Below are positions 8,206 to 16,829 of a DNA stretch of 48,140 nt, piece by piece (position 1 is the stretch's first letter; each line of letters starts with the position of its first letter). The translations under genes and the position numbers were made by a program. The notes below the pieces were generated by a model. The model made no database searches. It saw only the letters and a program-made list of their open reading frames with translations, and was not told where the DNA came from. This stretch comes from Dehalococcoidia bacterium (GTDB taxonomy: Bacteria > Chloroflexota > Dehalococcoidia > GIF9 > AB-539-J10). The stretch is from NCBI GenBank assembly GCA_003562475.1, contig PWUU01000106.1, forward strand, positions 1 to 48,140, given 5' to 3'.

Positions 8206-8426
8206 GAAAACCGACCACCATCGTGCATATCGGCCTGGGGGTGCTCACGGCGCTGGTGGCGCTGCAGAGCATCGGCCTGGCGACCCTGCTGTTCTCCAGC
8301 TTTGGTGTCTACGAATACTGGTCGGAGCGCCACGGACACGCCGGCGGCTATGACGACTTCTGGGAGGCGCTCCTGGGACTCGCGGTCGCGTGCGTGGTCA
8401 TCGTGGCCGCCGGCTTCATGAGGTGA
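8202..8426 (+). CDS. small membrane protein with two membrane segments
   Basis: A 74-residue protein whose ATG overlaps the stop of the adaptor gene. Two hydrophobic stretches, VLTALVALQSIGLATLLF and ALLGLAVACVVIVAAGFM, are joined by a polar loop with many charged and aromatic residues (YEYWSERHGH, YDDFWE). Size and topology fit a holin or a phage membrane anchor, but no family was recognised. It lies between adaptor and tail genes, where lysis genes are not usual, so a role in the virion or in host entry is equally possible. Confidence 0.65.
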   Translation: MRKPTTIVHIGLGVLTALVALQSIGLATLLFSSFGVYEYWSERHGHAGGYDDFWEALLGLAVACVVIVAAGFMR

Positions 8427-8432
8427 TGCGGT

Positions 8433-10529
8433 ATGACATGCTCGGATTCGCTCAAGACAGCTCTCGCCGGCGCCACGATCGATCCGCTGGTCCGCGTGGC
8501 GCTCACCTGGGGAGGAACAGTGCTCACGTACGCACGCGACCGGGTCCTCTCCGCTGAGGAGACCATCGAGCCGTACGCGCACTCGGCGGAGCTGGTGCTC
8601 GACAATGCAGACGGCGAGTTCACCGCAACGGACCTGCGTGGCTATCACACCGTCATCGGCTGGGGTGCGGTCACCGCCGAGGGGGAGGAGTACGTCGACT
8701 CCCCACCTCTCACCATCATACGCCACGAGCTGTGCTCCAGCCAGGGCGTACTTACCTGCCGGCTGTGGTGCCAGGGCGTGCCGGACGGCATGGCGGAGGA
8801 CCGGGCATCGGAGTCGTATGTTCCCCCGCGCACCGATACGACTACGCTCCAGTCGCTCATCAACGCCATCCTCTCGGCATCGCTCCCGTGCTACAGCCAC
8901 TGCGAGAGCGTTCCGTACGCGTGGGACGGCGCCGACGCGCTGGCGACGGGCTACCGCCCGCGCGACGGCTTCCGCATCTACATGAACGGGTCCAGGCTGG
9001 CCGCGGTGAGGCGGCTGCTCGACTTCACCGCCTGCGCTATGCGCGTTGAGTCCGACGGCCGGCTGCACTTCTTCCCGCCGGTAACGTCAGGCGCCGCGTA
9101 CGACCACGAATTCTCGCTGGGAGCCGGCGCCCACGCGTTCCTGCAGAAGGCAGGGCGGCAGACGCTGGTCATTCCCAACCGTATCGAGGTGCGGACGCCG
9201 GAGGACTGGCCTGTCACGTACACGGGCTCGGCCATGGACGGCGGGAGCTACGCGCTCATGCCCAGGGCCCAGTTCCAGGTGGCCGCTGCCGACTCCACCG
9301 CGCAGGCTGCGCTGGTAGCGGAGTCGATCCTGGCGAAGCACCGACTCCAGAGTCCCGTGGCGCGGCTCACCGTGCCGCTCGCCCCACAGGTGCGGGTACT
9401 GGACTACCTCAGGGTCGTGGACGAGCGCCTGGGCGACTCGGTCACCGGCAACGCCGGCCTCGTGCGGCACCGCTGGGCCGCCGGGAGCAGCCGCACCCCG
9501 CACATCTGGCAGACCGACATCGAGCTGGGAGGCTGGTCCACCGTGCGCAGCCTCGCCAACAAACTGGAGGTCTACCCCACACCACAGGGCTACGAGCGCC
9601 TGGGAAGATTGACGGTGAAGAACCTCGAGGCTGAGAACATCCGGGCGGGCAGCATTGTGCTCGAGTGGCTCACCGGAGCGGGAGCGGTCGACCTCTCAAA
9701 GATAGGGGATACGCTGGACCACCTGGCGGACGGAACCACGTACGCCAAGCTCAGGTCCACCAGCATCTCGGCGGGCAACATCCTGCTGTCGAGCGCCGTG
9801 CGCGTGAAGACGGGCACGAACAGCATGTGGTACGACGTGGGCTACGTCCAGATAGATGCCGACGTGGGTCTGACCATTGCGGGCCAGGACCTCATCTTCG
9901 CCTACGGCGCACAGAGGCACTACATCTACCCCTCGAGCTACGAGCTGGATATTATGTCCGCCTCCGGCTGCGACATCCGCTTCCTCAACGGCCCGGTCAA
10001 GCTCTCCTGCCACATGGATCCGAAGTCGGATAACACCTACGACCTCGGCTACTCATCGCGGCGCTTCGGCGCCATCTTCTGCCACGACCTCTACGTGAGC
10101 AATCAGCCGTGGGATACGGTGGACGATCTGGAGCTGGTGCGCGGGATCAGGGCAGATCTGAGCAACGGGAGGTCTTACGACCGGTCCACCATACCGCCGA
10201 TGCTGAAGGCCTCGCACCGCAAGGAGGAGAAGGTGCAGCGGCGCGCGGAGCAGATAGACCGGGACGACGCCGAGATCCGCAGCATACTTGACGGCGCTGT
10301 TGCGCGGGAGATGCGGCCCGAGAAGCGGGCGGAGCTGCTCGCCGTACGGGAGGAGGTCGGGAAGGACCGCCAGGAGCGCATCGACCGCTACGCAGACTCG
10401 CTGGAGGAGGATTGCTGCATCTCGCTCGGCAACGCCGTGGGGCTGCTCATCGGCGCGGTGCGGCAGCTTGCCGACCGGGTGGATGCGCTGGGTGTACGTA
10501 TAGAGTCGCTGGAGAAGGGAGAAACATGA
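8433..10529 (+). CDS. large tail-tip or tail-spike-like protein
   Basis: The largest phage protein here, 698 residues, with GAGGTG before the ATG. The first 350 residues (TYARDRVLSAEETIEPYAHSAE and onward, with repeated two-layer beta patterns) resemble the hub-type domains of tail-tip and baseplate proteins. Residues about 390-560 form repeated short beta stretches such as GSIVLEW, SISAGNILLSS and GLTIAGQDLIFAYG, like a spike or fibre. The segment DNTYDLGYSSRRFGAIFCHDLYVSN resembles the region that precedes an S74-type intramolecular chaperone. The last 100 residues are highly charged and helical with a final coiled coil. No Ser-Asp cleavage pair could be identified with confidence. Confidence 0.7.
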   Translation: MTCSDSLKTALAGATIDPLVRVALTWGGTVLTYARDRVLSAEETIEPYAHSAELVLDNADGEFTATDLRGYHTVIGWGAVTAEGEEYVDSPPLTIIRHELCSSQGVLTCRLWCQGVPDGMAEDRASESYVPPRTDTTTLQSLINAILSASLPCYSHCESVPYAWDGADALATGYRPRDGFRIYMNGSRLAAVRRLLDFTACAMRVESDGRLHFFPPVTSGAAYDHEFSLGAGAHAFLQKAGRQTLVIPNRIEVRTPEDWPVTYTGSAMDGGSYALMPRAQFQVAAADSTAQAALVAESILAKHRLQSPVARLTVPLAPQVRVLDYLRVVDERLGDSVTGNAGLVRHRWAAGSSRTPHIWQTDIELGGWSTVRSLANKLEVYPTPQGYERLGRLTVKNLEAENIRAGSIVLEWLTGAGAVDLSKIGDTLDHLADGTTYAKLRSTSISAGNILLSSAVRVKTGTNSMWYDVGYVQIDADVGLTIAGQDLIFAYGAQRHYIYPSSYELDIMSASGCDIRFLNGPVKLSCHMDPKSDNTYDLGYSSRRFGAIFCHDLYVSNQPWDTVDDLELVRGIRADLSNGRSYDRSTIPPMLKASHRKEEKVQRRAEQIDRDDAEIRSILDGAVAREMRPEKRAELLAVREEVGKDRQERIDRYADSLEEDCCISLGNAVGLLIGAVRQLADRVDALGVRIESLEKGET

Positions 10530-10771
10530 CGAGCTCTGCAGATACGCACGCGGATACCACCCCGGCAGCCATCTCTCCCCGCCCCGCCTGGCCGCCGCTG
10601 ACGAACATCTGGCGAGGTCTGTTCACCCTCTCGGTGGGGTTGACGCTGTGCGCCCTCGCGGTAGCGGAGGCAGCCGGAGAGGCCACGGCGCCGGCATGGT
10701 TCCTTGGCTTCGCCATACCGGTGCTGACCGAGTGGATAGGAGAATGGATCGTGTATTCGTGGAGACACTAA
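10526..10771 (+). CDS. holin-like small membrane protein
   Basis: An 81-residue protein whose ATG overlaps the preceding stop by four bases, so it belongs to the same transcript. After a polar, proline-rich N terminus come two hydrophobic stretches, LFTLSVGLTLCALAVAEA and APAWFLGFAIPVLTEWIG, and a short basic end. Length, topology and place at the end of the structural cassette suit a holin that would permeabilise the membrane. No endolysin gene follows, which weakens that reading. The segment FLGFAIPVLTEWIGEWIVYSWRH is distinctive and could be used to search for relatives. Confidence 0.6.
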   Translation: MTSSADTHADTTPAAISPRPAWPPLTNIWRGLFTLSVGLTLCALAVAEAAGEATAPAWFLGFAIPVLTEWIGEWIVYSWRH

Positions 10772-10884
10772 CCGGCGCAGATGATCCTCCCCGGTCCGGC
10801 AGTGGCCGTGCCGGACCGGCGGTGGAGATGATGATGGCCGACGACGAGGAGGGCTTCACATGCGGCCTGTGATTATCGTTCGGG

Positions 10885-11142
10885 TCAGGGCGCCACCTCA
10901 ACGCGGTTCCGACCGTTATCCTTCGCACGGTAGAGCGCGGAATCGGCGCGGGTGAGGAGCACATGCGGGGTATCTCCCTCGCACCATTCGGCTACGCCGA
11001 GGCTTACGGTCATCGAGAACGCCGCGTCCCTGCCATCCTTGCGCTTGAACCACACTTCATCAACGTGCGCCTGCTGAAGGTTGCCGTCCAGGTCGAATTC
11101 TGTTTTGGTGGGAGGCGCGGATATGCAGTATTCTTCGCGTTG
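10885..11142 (-). pseudogene. remnant of a PAS-GGDEF diguanylate cyclase
   Basis: An 85-codon open stretch between stops on the minus strand, without a plausible start. Its end, VLLTRADSALYRAKDNGRNRVEVA, is the classic C terminus of GGDEF domains, preceded by SMTVSLGVAEW from the same domain. Before that comes DEVWFKRKDGR, which looks like a PAS segment. The GGDEF motif itself and most of the domain are missing, so an internal deletion seems to have joined PAS to the GGDEF end. The fragment lies exactly at the right border of the phage cassette and may mark the gene into which it was inserted. Confidence 0.75.
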
Positions 11143-11254
11143 TTATGGCGTTTCTCTGCTGACAACGCCGATACAGCCTGTGGGGTGGGGATTCCTCAAG
11201 TAGTGCAACCCGCCTTCCGGGTTCCTCACAGCACAAATGGTAAAGGAGGGCGCA

Positions 11255-12919
11255 ATGTTCTGTTTTCAATGCCAGGAGACCGCGAAGAATACCGGATGCA
11301 CGGTTAGAGGTGTGTGCGGCAAGCCGGAGGACACCGCGAATCTGCAGGACCTCCTCATATTCGTACTGAAAGGAATTGCCGTCTACACGGAAAAGCTGAA
11401 GGAGCTGGGAGTCAGTGACCGGAGCAACGGCCTCTTCGTCGCCAGCTCGCTATTCGCAACCATTACGAACGCGAACTTCGACAACGAGCGCTTCATCGGG
11501 CTCATTCGGGAAGCCCTCGCGCGCCGGAGCGCACTGAGGGAACGGTTCCTCGCGGCCTACAAGGAGAGAAAAGGGCAGGATTTCGCAGAGTCGCTGCCGG
11601 ATGCGGCCCTGTGGCATTCAGACGACCCCTCAGAGTTCTCTGAGAAGGCGAGAGCGGTTGGCATCCTCTCAACCGCGAACGAGGATGTCCGGTCGCTGCG
11701 AGAGTTTGTCGTCATAGGATCGAAGGGTATTTCTGCCTATGCCGACCACGCGGCCATCCTGGGATACGAACAGGACGAGATCTACGACTTCCTGATGGAG
11801 GCGCTCGCGTCTACGACGAAGGACCTCCCGGTGGACGAGATGGTCGGACTCGTTATGAAGGCGGGCGACATGGCGGTCAAGACGATGGCGTTGCTCGACA
11901 GGGCCAACACTGAGACCTATGGCCACCCCGAGATCACCGAGGTGAATATCGGCGTGCGGGGCAACCCGGGGATCCTCATCAGCGGACACGACCTGAAAGA
12001 CATGCACGAGTTGCTGGAGCAGACGAAAGACTCCGGAGTGGACGTGTACACCCACAGCGAGATGCAGCCCGCGAACTACTACCCGGCATTTAAGAAGTAC
12101 CCGCACTTCGCAGGCAACTACGGTGGCTCATGGTGGCAGCAGAACAGCGAGTTCGAATCCTTCAACGGGCCGATCCTGTTGACTACCAACTGCCTCGTGC
12201 CGCTCAGGAAAGAGAACACGTATCTCAATCGCCTGTTCACGACGGGCATGGTGGGCTACCCCGGTGCGACGCAGATCCCGGACAGGCCCGCAGGAGGAGC
12301 GAAGGACTTCTCGGCGGTAATCGAGATGGCCAAGTCCTGTCCGCCGCCCACGGAGATCGAGACGGGGACGATCGTCGGGGGGTTCGCACATAACCAGGTG
12401 ACAGCTCTTGCCGACAAGGTGATCGAGGCGGTGAAGTCCGGAGCCATCAAGCGCTTCATCGTCATGGCGGGTTGTGATGGCCGGTATCCTTCCAGGGAGT
12501 ATTTCACAAAGGTTGCGCAGAACCTGCCGAACGACACGGTGATACTGACGGCAGGGTGCGCCAAGTATCGCTACATTAAGCTGGCGCTGGGCGACATTGA
12601 TGGAATACCGCGCGTCCTTGACGCCGGCCAGTGCAATGATTCGTATTCGCTCGCGGTGATCGCGCTGAAGCTGAAGGAGGCCTTCGGCCTGTCCGACATC
12701 AATGAGCTTCCGCTGTCGTTTGATGTGGCGTGGTACGAACAGAAGGCGGTCGCGGTCCTGCTGTCCCTGTTGTCGTTCGGTGTAAAGGGCATGCGGATTG
12801 GCCCGACCCTTCCGGGATTCCTCTCGCCGTCGGTTGCCAGGGTACTGGTTGATAAGTTTGATATCAAGCTGATCAGCAACGCGGAGGATGACATCGCCGC
12901 CATGATGGCCGGCAGATAG
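11255..12919 (+). CDS. hcp: hybrid cluster protein (hydroxylamine reductase)
   Basis: Iron-sulfur protein implicated in nitrosative-stress defence; family members reduce hydroxylamine and act on nitric oxide. It has 554 residues. The N-terminal [19 protein letters not shown] gives the C-x2-C-x8-C-x5-C spacing of the class found in anaerobes. Hybrid-cluster ligands are visible in [63 protein letters not shown] and [21 protein letters not shown] precedes ATG 11255. A short palindrome, AACCCG-CGGGTT, lies about 40 bases upstream in the probable regulatory region. The gene stands alone and points to an anaerobic or microaerophilic lifestyle. Confidence 0.97.
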   Translation: MFCFQCQETAKNTGCTVRGVCGKPEDTANLQDLLIFVLKGIAVYTEKLKELGVSDRSNGLFVASSLFATITNANFDNERFIGLIREALARRSALRERFLAAYKERKGQDFAESLPDAALWHSDDPSEFSEKARAVGILSTANEDVRSLREFVVIGSKGISAYADHAAILGYEQDEIYDFLMEALASTTKDLPVDEMVGLVMKAGDMAVKTMALLDRANTETYGHPEITEVNIGVRGNPGILISGHDLKDMHELLEQTKDSGVDVYTHSEMQPANYYPAFKKYPHFAGNYGGSWWQQNSEFESFNGPILLTTNCLVPLRKENTYLNRLFTTGMVGYPGATQIPDRPAGGAKDFSAVIEMAKSCPPPTEIETGTIVGGFAHNQVTALADKVIEAVKSGAIKRFIVMAGCDGRYPSREYFTKVAQNLPNDTVILTAGCAKYRYIKLALGDIDGIPRVLDAGQCNDSYSLAVIALKLKEAFGLSDINELPLSFDVAWYEQKAVAVLLSLLSFGVKGMRIGPTLPGFLSPSVARVLVDKFDIKLISNAEDDIAAMMAGR

Positions 12920-12939
12920 GCCGGGCTCCGGCAGAGACC

Positions 12940-12968
12940 ATGACAGGGTCGTATAGCTTCCCTGTCAT
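12940..12968 (+). terminator. hairpin after hcp
   Basis: ATGACAGGG and CCCTGTCAT form a perfect 9-bp stem around an 11-base loop, 20 bases after the hcp stop. No T run follows, so this may be a terminator of weak type or an mRNA end-protecting structure. Confidence 0.5.
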
Positions 12969-13171
12969 CCATGGCCGGCTTCTGTCAGATGCCACCGCCG
13001 CCTGTCGGCGCAAAGCCGGTGTAGCAGTAGTGATGCCCGAAATCGGATAGAAGCTTCCCCTCAATTCCTGCTAGGATTCCTCCGGGCGCATTGTGCGACG
13101 CTTCGGTGTTCAACGCTCATCCGGTGTGGTGACACCGGCGATCGCTGTTCCACAACTGAAGAAGGAGGCAA

Positions 13172-14233
13172 ATGGAAGACCTGAGCGACGAAGGCCGGTG
13201 GAACGCGGTAGTAACTCGAGATGTTACCTGCGACGGTCTGTTCTTCTACGGTGTGAGGACTACCGGCGTGTTCTGTCGACCCGGGTGTCCCAGTCCGCTG
13301 CCCCGGCGTGAGAACGTGGTCTTCGCATTCTCGCCGGCGACGCTGTTGAACGCCGGTTTTCGCCCCTGCCGTCGGTGCCGGCCTGATGAACCGTCCAGGA
13401 CGCACACATCGGTTGGGACAGTTGTCAGCCTGTGCCGGTTCATCGAAGAGTCCGAGGAAGTACCCCCGATGGCACAGCTTGCCCGACGCGCCCGAACGAG
13501 CGAATCGACGGTCGCCCGCCTCTTCGGTGAGGCGCTTGGTGTTACGCCGCGCGAGTATGCGGACGCATGTCGCCGCGAGCGTTTCCGAAAGGCGCTGCGA
13601 AATGGAGCAGGGGTTCTGGAGGCGACGTACGGAGCGGGTTATGGCTCTACCAGTCGTGTGTACGAGGGGAGTCACGTTCACCTGGGCATGACGCCAAATG
13701 AGTACCGGAATGCAGGCCGCGGACAGCGGATAGCCTACACGGTCGCGATGACCCCGCTTGGGTATCTGCTCGTGGCAGCAACCGAGAGAGGCGTAAGCTC
13801 TGTGAAGCTTGGCGATGCGCCCGATGCCCTTGTAGAGGAGCTTCGCGGCGAGTTTGCGCGCGCGGAGCTGCAAGAGGGAGGCGAGATGCTGTCTGCGTGG
13901 ACGTCACAGTTGGTGGAATACCTGGATGGGCGACTTCCATGGCCCGAGTTGCCCTATGATGTAAGGGCCACGGCCTTTCAGCGGCAGGTGTGGGAGCACC
14001 TGCGCAGGATTCCGGCAGGCTCAACCATGCACTACGGCGAGGTGGCGAAACAGCTTGGAAAGCCGCAGGCGACACGCGCGGTTGCCCGCGCCTGCGCCAC
14101 CAATCCCGTGGCGCTGGTGGTGCCGTGTCATCGGGTCGTCCCGAAGAGCCCCGGCCTTGCCGGCTATCGGTGGGGGGTGGAGCGGAAGCGGAGGCTGTTG
14201 CAGATTGAGGGAGCCGCTGTGGCTGATCAGTAG
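13172..14233 (+). CDS. ada: Ada: methylation-responsive activator and DNA methyltransferase
   Basis: Bifunctional protein that removes methyl groups from DNA phosphotriesters and from O6-methylguanine and switches on alkylation-repair genes. It has 353 residues, the usual length. The N-terminal zinc domain shows FCRPGCPS with Cys35 as the expected acceptor, Cys39, and FRPCRRCRPD as the second zinc pair. The AraC-type helix-turn-helix spans about 90-180 and ends with GYGSTSRVYEGSHVHLGMTP. The methyltransferase domain ends with VVPCHRVV (acceptor Cys near 319). SD GAAGGAGG precedes the ATG. No separate alkylation-repair gene follows, so it may act mainly on its own promoter. Confidence 0.95.
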   Translation: MEDLSDEGRWNAVVTRDVTCDGLFFYGVRTTGVFCRPGCPSPLPRRENVVFAFSPATLLNAGFRPCRRCRPDEPSRTHTSVGTVVSLCRFIEESEEVPPMAQLARRARTSESTVARLFGEALGVTPREYADACRRERFRKALRNGAGVLEATYGAGYGSTSRVYEGSHVHLGMTPNEYRNAGRGQRIAYTVAMTPLGYLLVAATERGVSSVKLGDAPDALVEELRGEFARAELQEGGEMLSAWTSQLVEYLDGRLPWPELPYDVRATAFQRQVWEHLRRIPAGSTMHYGEVAKQLGKPQATRAVARACATNPVALVVPCHRVVPKSPGLAGYRWGVERKRRLLQIEGAAVADQ

Positions 14234-14296
14234 CTCTGGCAGGTGGATTGCGAGGCTTACTACTGGCGTTGAGTTCTTAAGCCATGGAGGTGAAAC

Positions 14297-14821
14297 GTGC
14301 CGATCAGCAAGGGTGCTGCGACCTTCTCAGTTATCACCGGCGCACTGATTATTGCTCTTTGGTCTATACTGTTTGCCACGGGACAGGTGTCCGGCATTGT
14401 TGAGGAACCGCTCTCATACGTCTTCCACCTTGCCTCCGAGACGGTGACTGCGGCTCTGCTGCTTGTTTGTGGGCTTGTGGGCCTGCGGCAATCAGCGCAG
14501 GCCCGCAGACTGTTCTACTTCGCCGGCGGCATGCTGCTGCTCGCGGCCGCCGGCATGGTGGTGTTCTATGTGGTGCATTGGTCTCTCCCGTTCGTGGTTC
14601 TGGGTATCGTGGTTGCGGCACTTACCCTCCTGTTCCTGCGCCGCAACTACTCAGTTCGGAGCGATGCTGTGTACCTTGCACTCGGAACGATCCTGTACTT
14701 GCAGTTCAACGTGCTTGGCAACCTGTTGCAGATGGGGGATGCGATTACCGCTGCGTACGTCGGCGTCTCCGCGCTCCTGACACTGCCCGTGACGTTACTG
14801 TTGTTGACACGGCCACTGTAG
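14297..14821 (+). CDS. integral membrane protein, unknown function
   Basis: A 174-residue protein starting at GTG, five bases after GGAGGTG. It is almost wholly hydrophobic with about six membrane segments: FSVITGALIIALWSILFATG, VTAALLLVCGLVGL, LFYFAGGMLLLAAAGMVVFY, FVVLGIVVAALTLLFL, AVYLALGTILYLQFNVLG and VSALLTLPVTLLLL. No transport or enzyme motif is visible. It sits between ada and the GyrI-like gene, all on the plus strand, but gaps of about 60 bases leave it open whether these form an operon. Confidence 0.75.
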   Translation: MPISKGAATFSVITGALIIALWSILFATGQVSGIVEEPLSYVFHLASETVTAALLLVCGLVGLRQSAQARRLFYFAGGMLLLAAAGMVVFYVVHWSLPFVVLGIVVAALTLLFLRRNYSVRSDAVYLALGTILYLQFNVLGNLLQMGDAITAAYVGVSALLTLPVTLLLLTRPL

Positions 14822-14883
14822 TACGGAGATCGGTCGCGCGTGCAGCACTGCTTTGATCGTCGAATTGGAATTGGAGGACAATC

Positions 14884-15360
14884 ATGCACGAAGTCACCAT
14901 TGTTGAGGTCCCCGCACAGCTCGTCATTGGATTGCAGACGAGAGGTCACTACGCGGAGATCGGGTCGGCCATCGGAGCCGTCGTTCAGTACGGCATGTCG
15001 CACGGTGCAGAGTTCACCGGGGGACCCATTGCACTCATGCACGAGATAGGCAAGGACGCGGCGGTAAAGGCAGACCAGGAGGGGAACGCCGTGATCGACG
15101 TGGCCTTCCCCATCGCGCGGCCCGTCGAGAGTAGCGAAACGGTGAAGTGCTACCATCTGCCCGGCGGACAGATGGCAAAGGTGGTGCATAAGGGGCCGTA
15201 CGAGGCCTGCGAAGCTGCCTACGACGCCCTGTACGCATGGGTTGTGGCTCATGGCTACATGATCAGTGGCCCGACGCGAGAGGTCTACCTGAACGATCCC
15301 CGCGAAGTGCCGCCTGAGGAGTTACTCACCGAGATATACGCGCCGATAGTACCTGCGTAG
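14884..15360 (+). CDS. GyrI-like small-molecule-binding protein
   Basis: A 158-residue stand-alone effector-binding domain of the GyrI/AraC-C type, which binds hydrophobic cations or toxins and occurs either alone or fused to regulators. Visible features are the N-terminal VTIVEVPAQLVIGLQTRGHY, a first pseudo-repeat to FPIARPVESSETVKC, and the second, LPGGQMAKVVHKGPYEA. It ends REVYLNDPREVPPEELLTEI with the conserved YLNDP and the glutamate usually found in the pocket. TTGGAGG lies before the ATG. There is no DNA-binding part, so a binding or detoxifying role is more likely than direct regulation. Confidence 0.88.
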   Translation: MHEVTIVEVPAQLVIGLQTRGHYAEIGSAIGAVVQYGMSHGAEFTGGPIALMHEIGKDAAVKADQEGNAVIDVAFPIARPVESSETVKCYHLPGGQMAKVVHKGPYEACEAAYDALYAWVVAHGYMISGPTREVYLNDPREVPPEELLTEIYAPIVPA

Positions 15361-15426
15361 TACTACGATGCCGTTGCCAGGAGTGTGCCTGTCACGTGAG
15401 ATGGCTCGCGCCTCGGTTCTGGGCAG

Positions 15427-16569
15427 CTACACGGCAACCGCGGATTCGATCTCCTGCAAGGCCTTCTTATCGGTCTCGACTGAGCGAGCTTTCTCGAGTG
15501 CCGTCCTCGCGTCCTGTCCGCCCAGTTGGCCAAGTCCCCAGGCTGCATAGCCCCTCACCAGCGGATCGCAGTCCTCAAGCGCCTGTGCGAGATATGGCAC
15601 GTGGGATCGGTCTCCACTATTGCCCAGTGCAATGGCCGCGTTGCGCTGGAAGTAGCGCTTGTGGCGGATGTAGTTGTACATCACCGGCCTGAGCACTGTC
15701 TCAAAGTACTCATCTGTAAGCAGCAGCACCTTTCGCAGGTCGAACTGCTGCGCTAGGCGTTGCAGGAAGCTGCTGGCGGGGAATGATGCGAGTGCCTTGA
15801 GGCGCGGTGCGTTCCGCGGACATGCTTCCTGGCACAGGTCGCAACCATGAATCCACGACCCCATCTTCTCCCGGATCTCGGTTGGAATGTGACTGGTGGT
15901 ATACGGTCCACGAAAGTTGTCCTGCGTCATGAAGGTGTTGTACGCGATGCATCTCTTTGGCTCGAGTCTGAATGCATCGAGAGCGCCTGTGGGACAGGCA
16001 TCGATGCAGATGCGGCAGCCATCGGGACACGGCGCTTCGATGGTCGGAGAGTCGTACTCCAACTCGGCGTTCACTGTGAATGCTGTCAGCGCGATGAAGG
16101 AGCCCGGATCCTTCGAAAACGCGAAGTTGTTGCGGCCATAGGTGGCGACTCCGGCGCGGGCGGCGGCCAGTCGTTCGGGAACATTGATATCAGGACCGAG
16201 TATCACCTTCATGCCGCGCTTCTCGAGATAGTCCACAAAGAGCTGGCGGCGTGCACCATTCGTCCGGCTGCTGGACTGGTTGTGGCAGCGCGCCTGGTAG
16301 AGTCTGCCTATCTTGCCCGTGAACTCTGGCGGGAAACCTTCCCGGCTGTAGTCATATACCACGGAGATGAGGGATCTCGCTTCCGGCATGAGGCTGCGCG
16401 GGTCCGTGCCCGCAATCGGTTTGAACGGGCTTTCGATGTAGTAGTCGTATCCCGAGTACCTCGACTGCAACTCTTCCGCGTACCAGGGAAACGGATCCGC
16501 AGTGGTGACGCCGGCATCGTGGTAGCCGAGGTCGAGCGCGAAGTCCTTGATCTCACGAGTCAATGACAT
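15427..16569 (-). CDS. QueG-like iron-sulfur protein with HEAT repeats
   Basis: Related to epoxyqueuosine reductase, the corrinoid iron-sulfur enzyme making queuosine for tRNA. From ATG 16569 (8 bases after GAGAGGG) it has 380 residues. Residues about 1-200 match the corrinoid-binding half; then two 4Fe-4S motifs follow, CRICIDACPTGAL and HGCDLCQEACPRNAP. The C-terminal 90 residues carry HEAT-type repeats such as RNAAIALGNSGDRSHVPYLA and RGYAAWGLGQLGG. The architecture is that of longer QueG proteins, but the N-terminal sequence is divergent (YYIESPFKPIAGTDPRSLMP), so another corrinoid or redox function remains possible. No tRNA modification gene is adjacent. Confidence 0.75.
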   Translation of the reverse strand: MSLTREIKDFALDLGYHDAGVTTADPFPWYAEELQSRYSGYDYYIESPFKPIAGTDPRSLMPEARSLISVVYDYSREGFPPEFTGKIGRLYQARCHNQSSSRTNGARRQLFVDYLEKRGMKVILGPDINVPERLAAARAGVATYGRNNFAFSKDPGSFIALTAFTVNAELEYDSPTIEAPCPDGCRICIDACPTGALDAFRLEPKRCIAYNTFMTQDNFRGPYTTSHIPTEIREKMGSWIHGCDLCQEACPRNAPRLKALASFPASSFLQRLAQQFDLRKVLLLTDEYFETVLRPVMYNYIRHKRYFQRNAAIALGNSGDRSHVPYLAQALEDCDPLVRGYAAWGLGQLGGQDARTALEKARSVETDKKALQEIESAVAV

Positions 16570-16763
16570 AACCATATCCCTCTCTATGCCACGTACAGCA
16601 GCACATGTTGTCAACCGGGAAATGTACACGGTCGAACGGGTGCATGTCGAATTGACCGTTACGAGCTACCTCCCCGACTCTGCAGCATAGCGCTGCACGA
16701 CCGTGCGGTTTGACCCGGCGTCTCTCCTGTGCAGACCGGCCCCGGTGTCCTGCCGCATCGACC

Positions 16764-16780
16764 CATTGCCGGTGGCAATG
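16764..16780 (-). terminator. short hairpin downstream of dehydratase gene
   Basis: CATTGCC and GGCAATG form a 7-bp stem with a GGT loop, about 50 bases after the stop of the minus-strand dehydratase gene. There is no T run. It could end that transcript; the rest of 16570-16829 shows nothing I can name. Confidence 0.35.
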
Positions 16781-16829
16781 GTTCCGGCGGGACGGGATGT
16801 GCATCATGCTACGGGGGCCACTGGCAGCG

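Noticed and set aside
10744..10872. 42-codon frame overlapping the holin-like gene
   Set aside because: No ribosome-binding site, strong overlap with the better frame, low-complexity content.
14647..15252. 201-codon minus-strand frame opposite the GyrI-like gene
   Set aside because: Antisense shadow; the plus-strand product has a clear family pattern and start signal.
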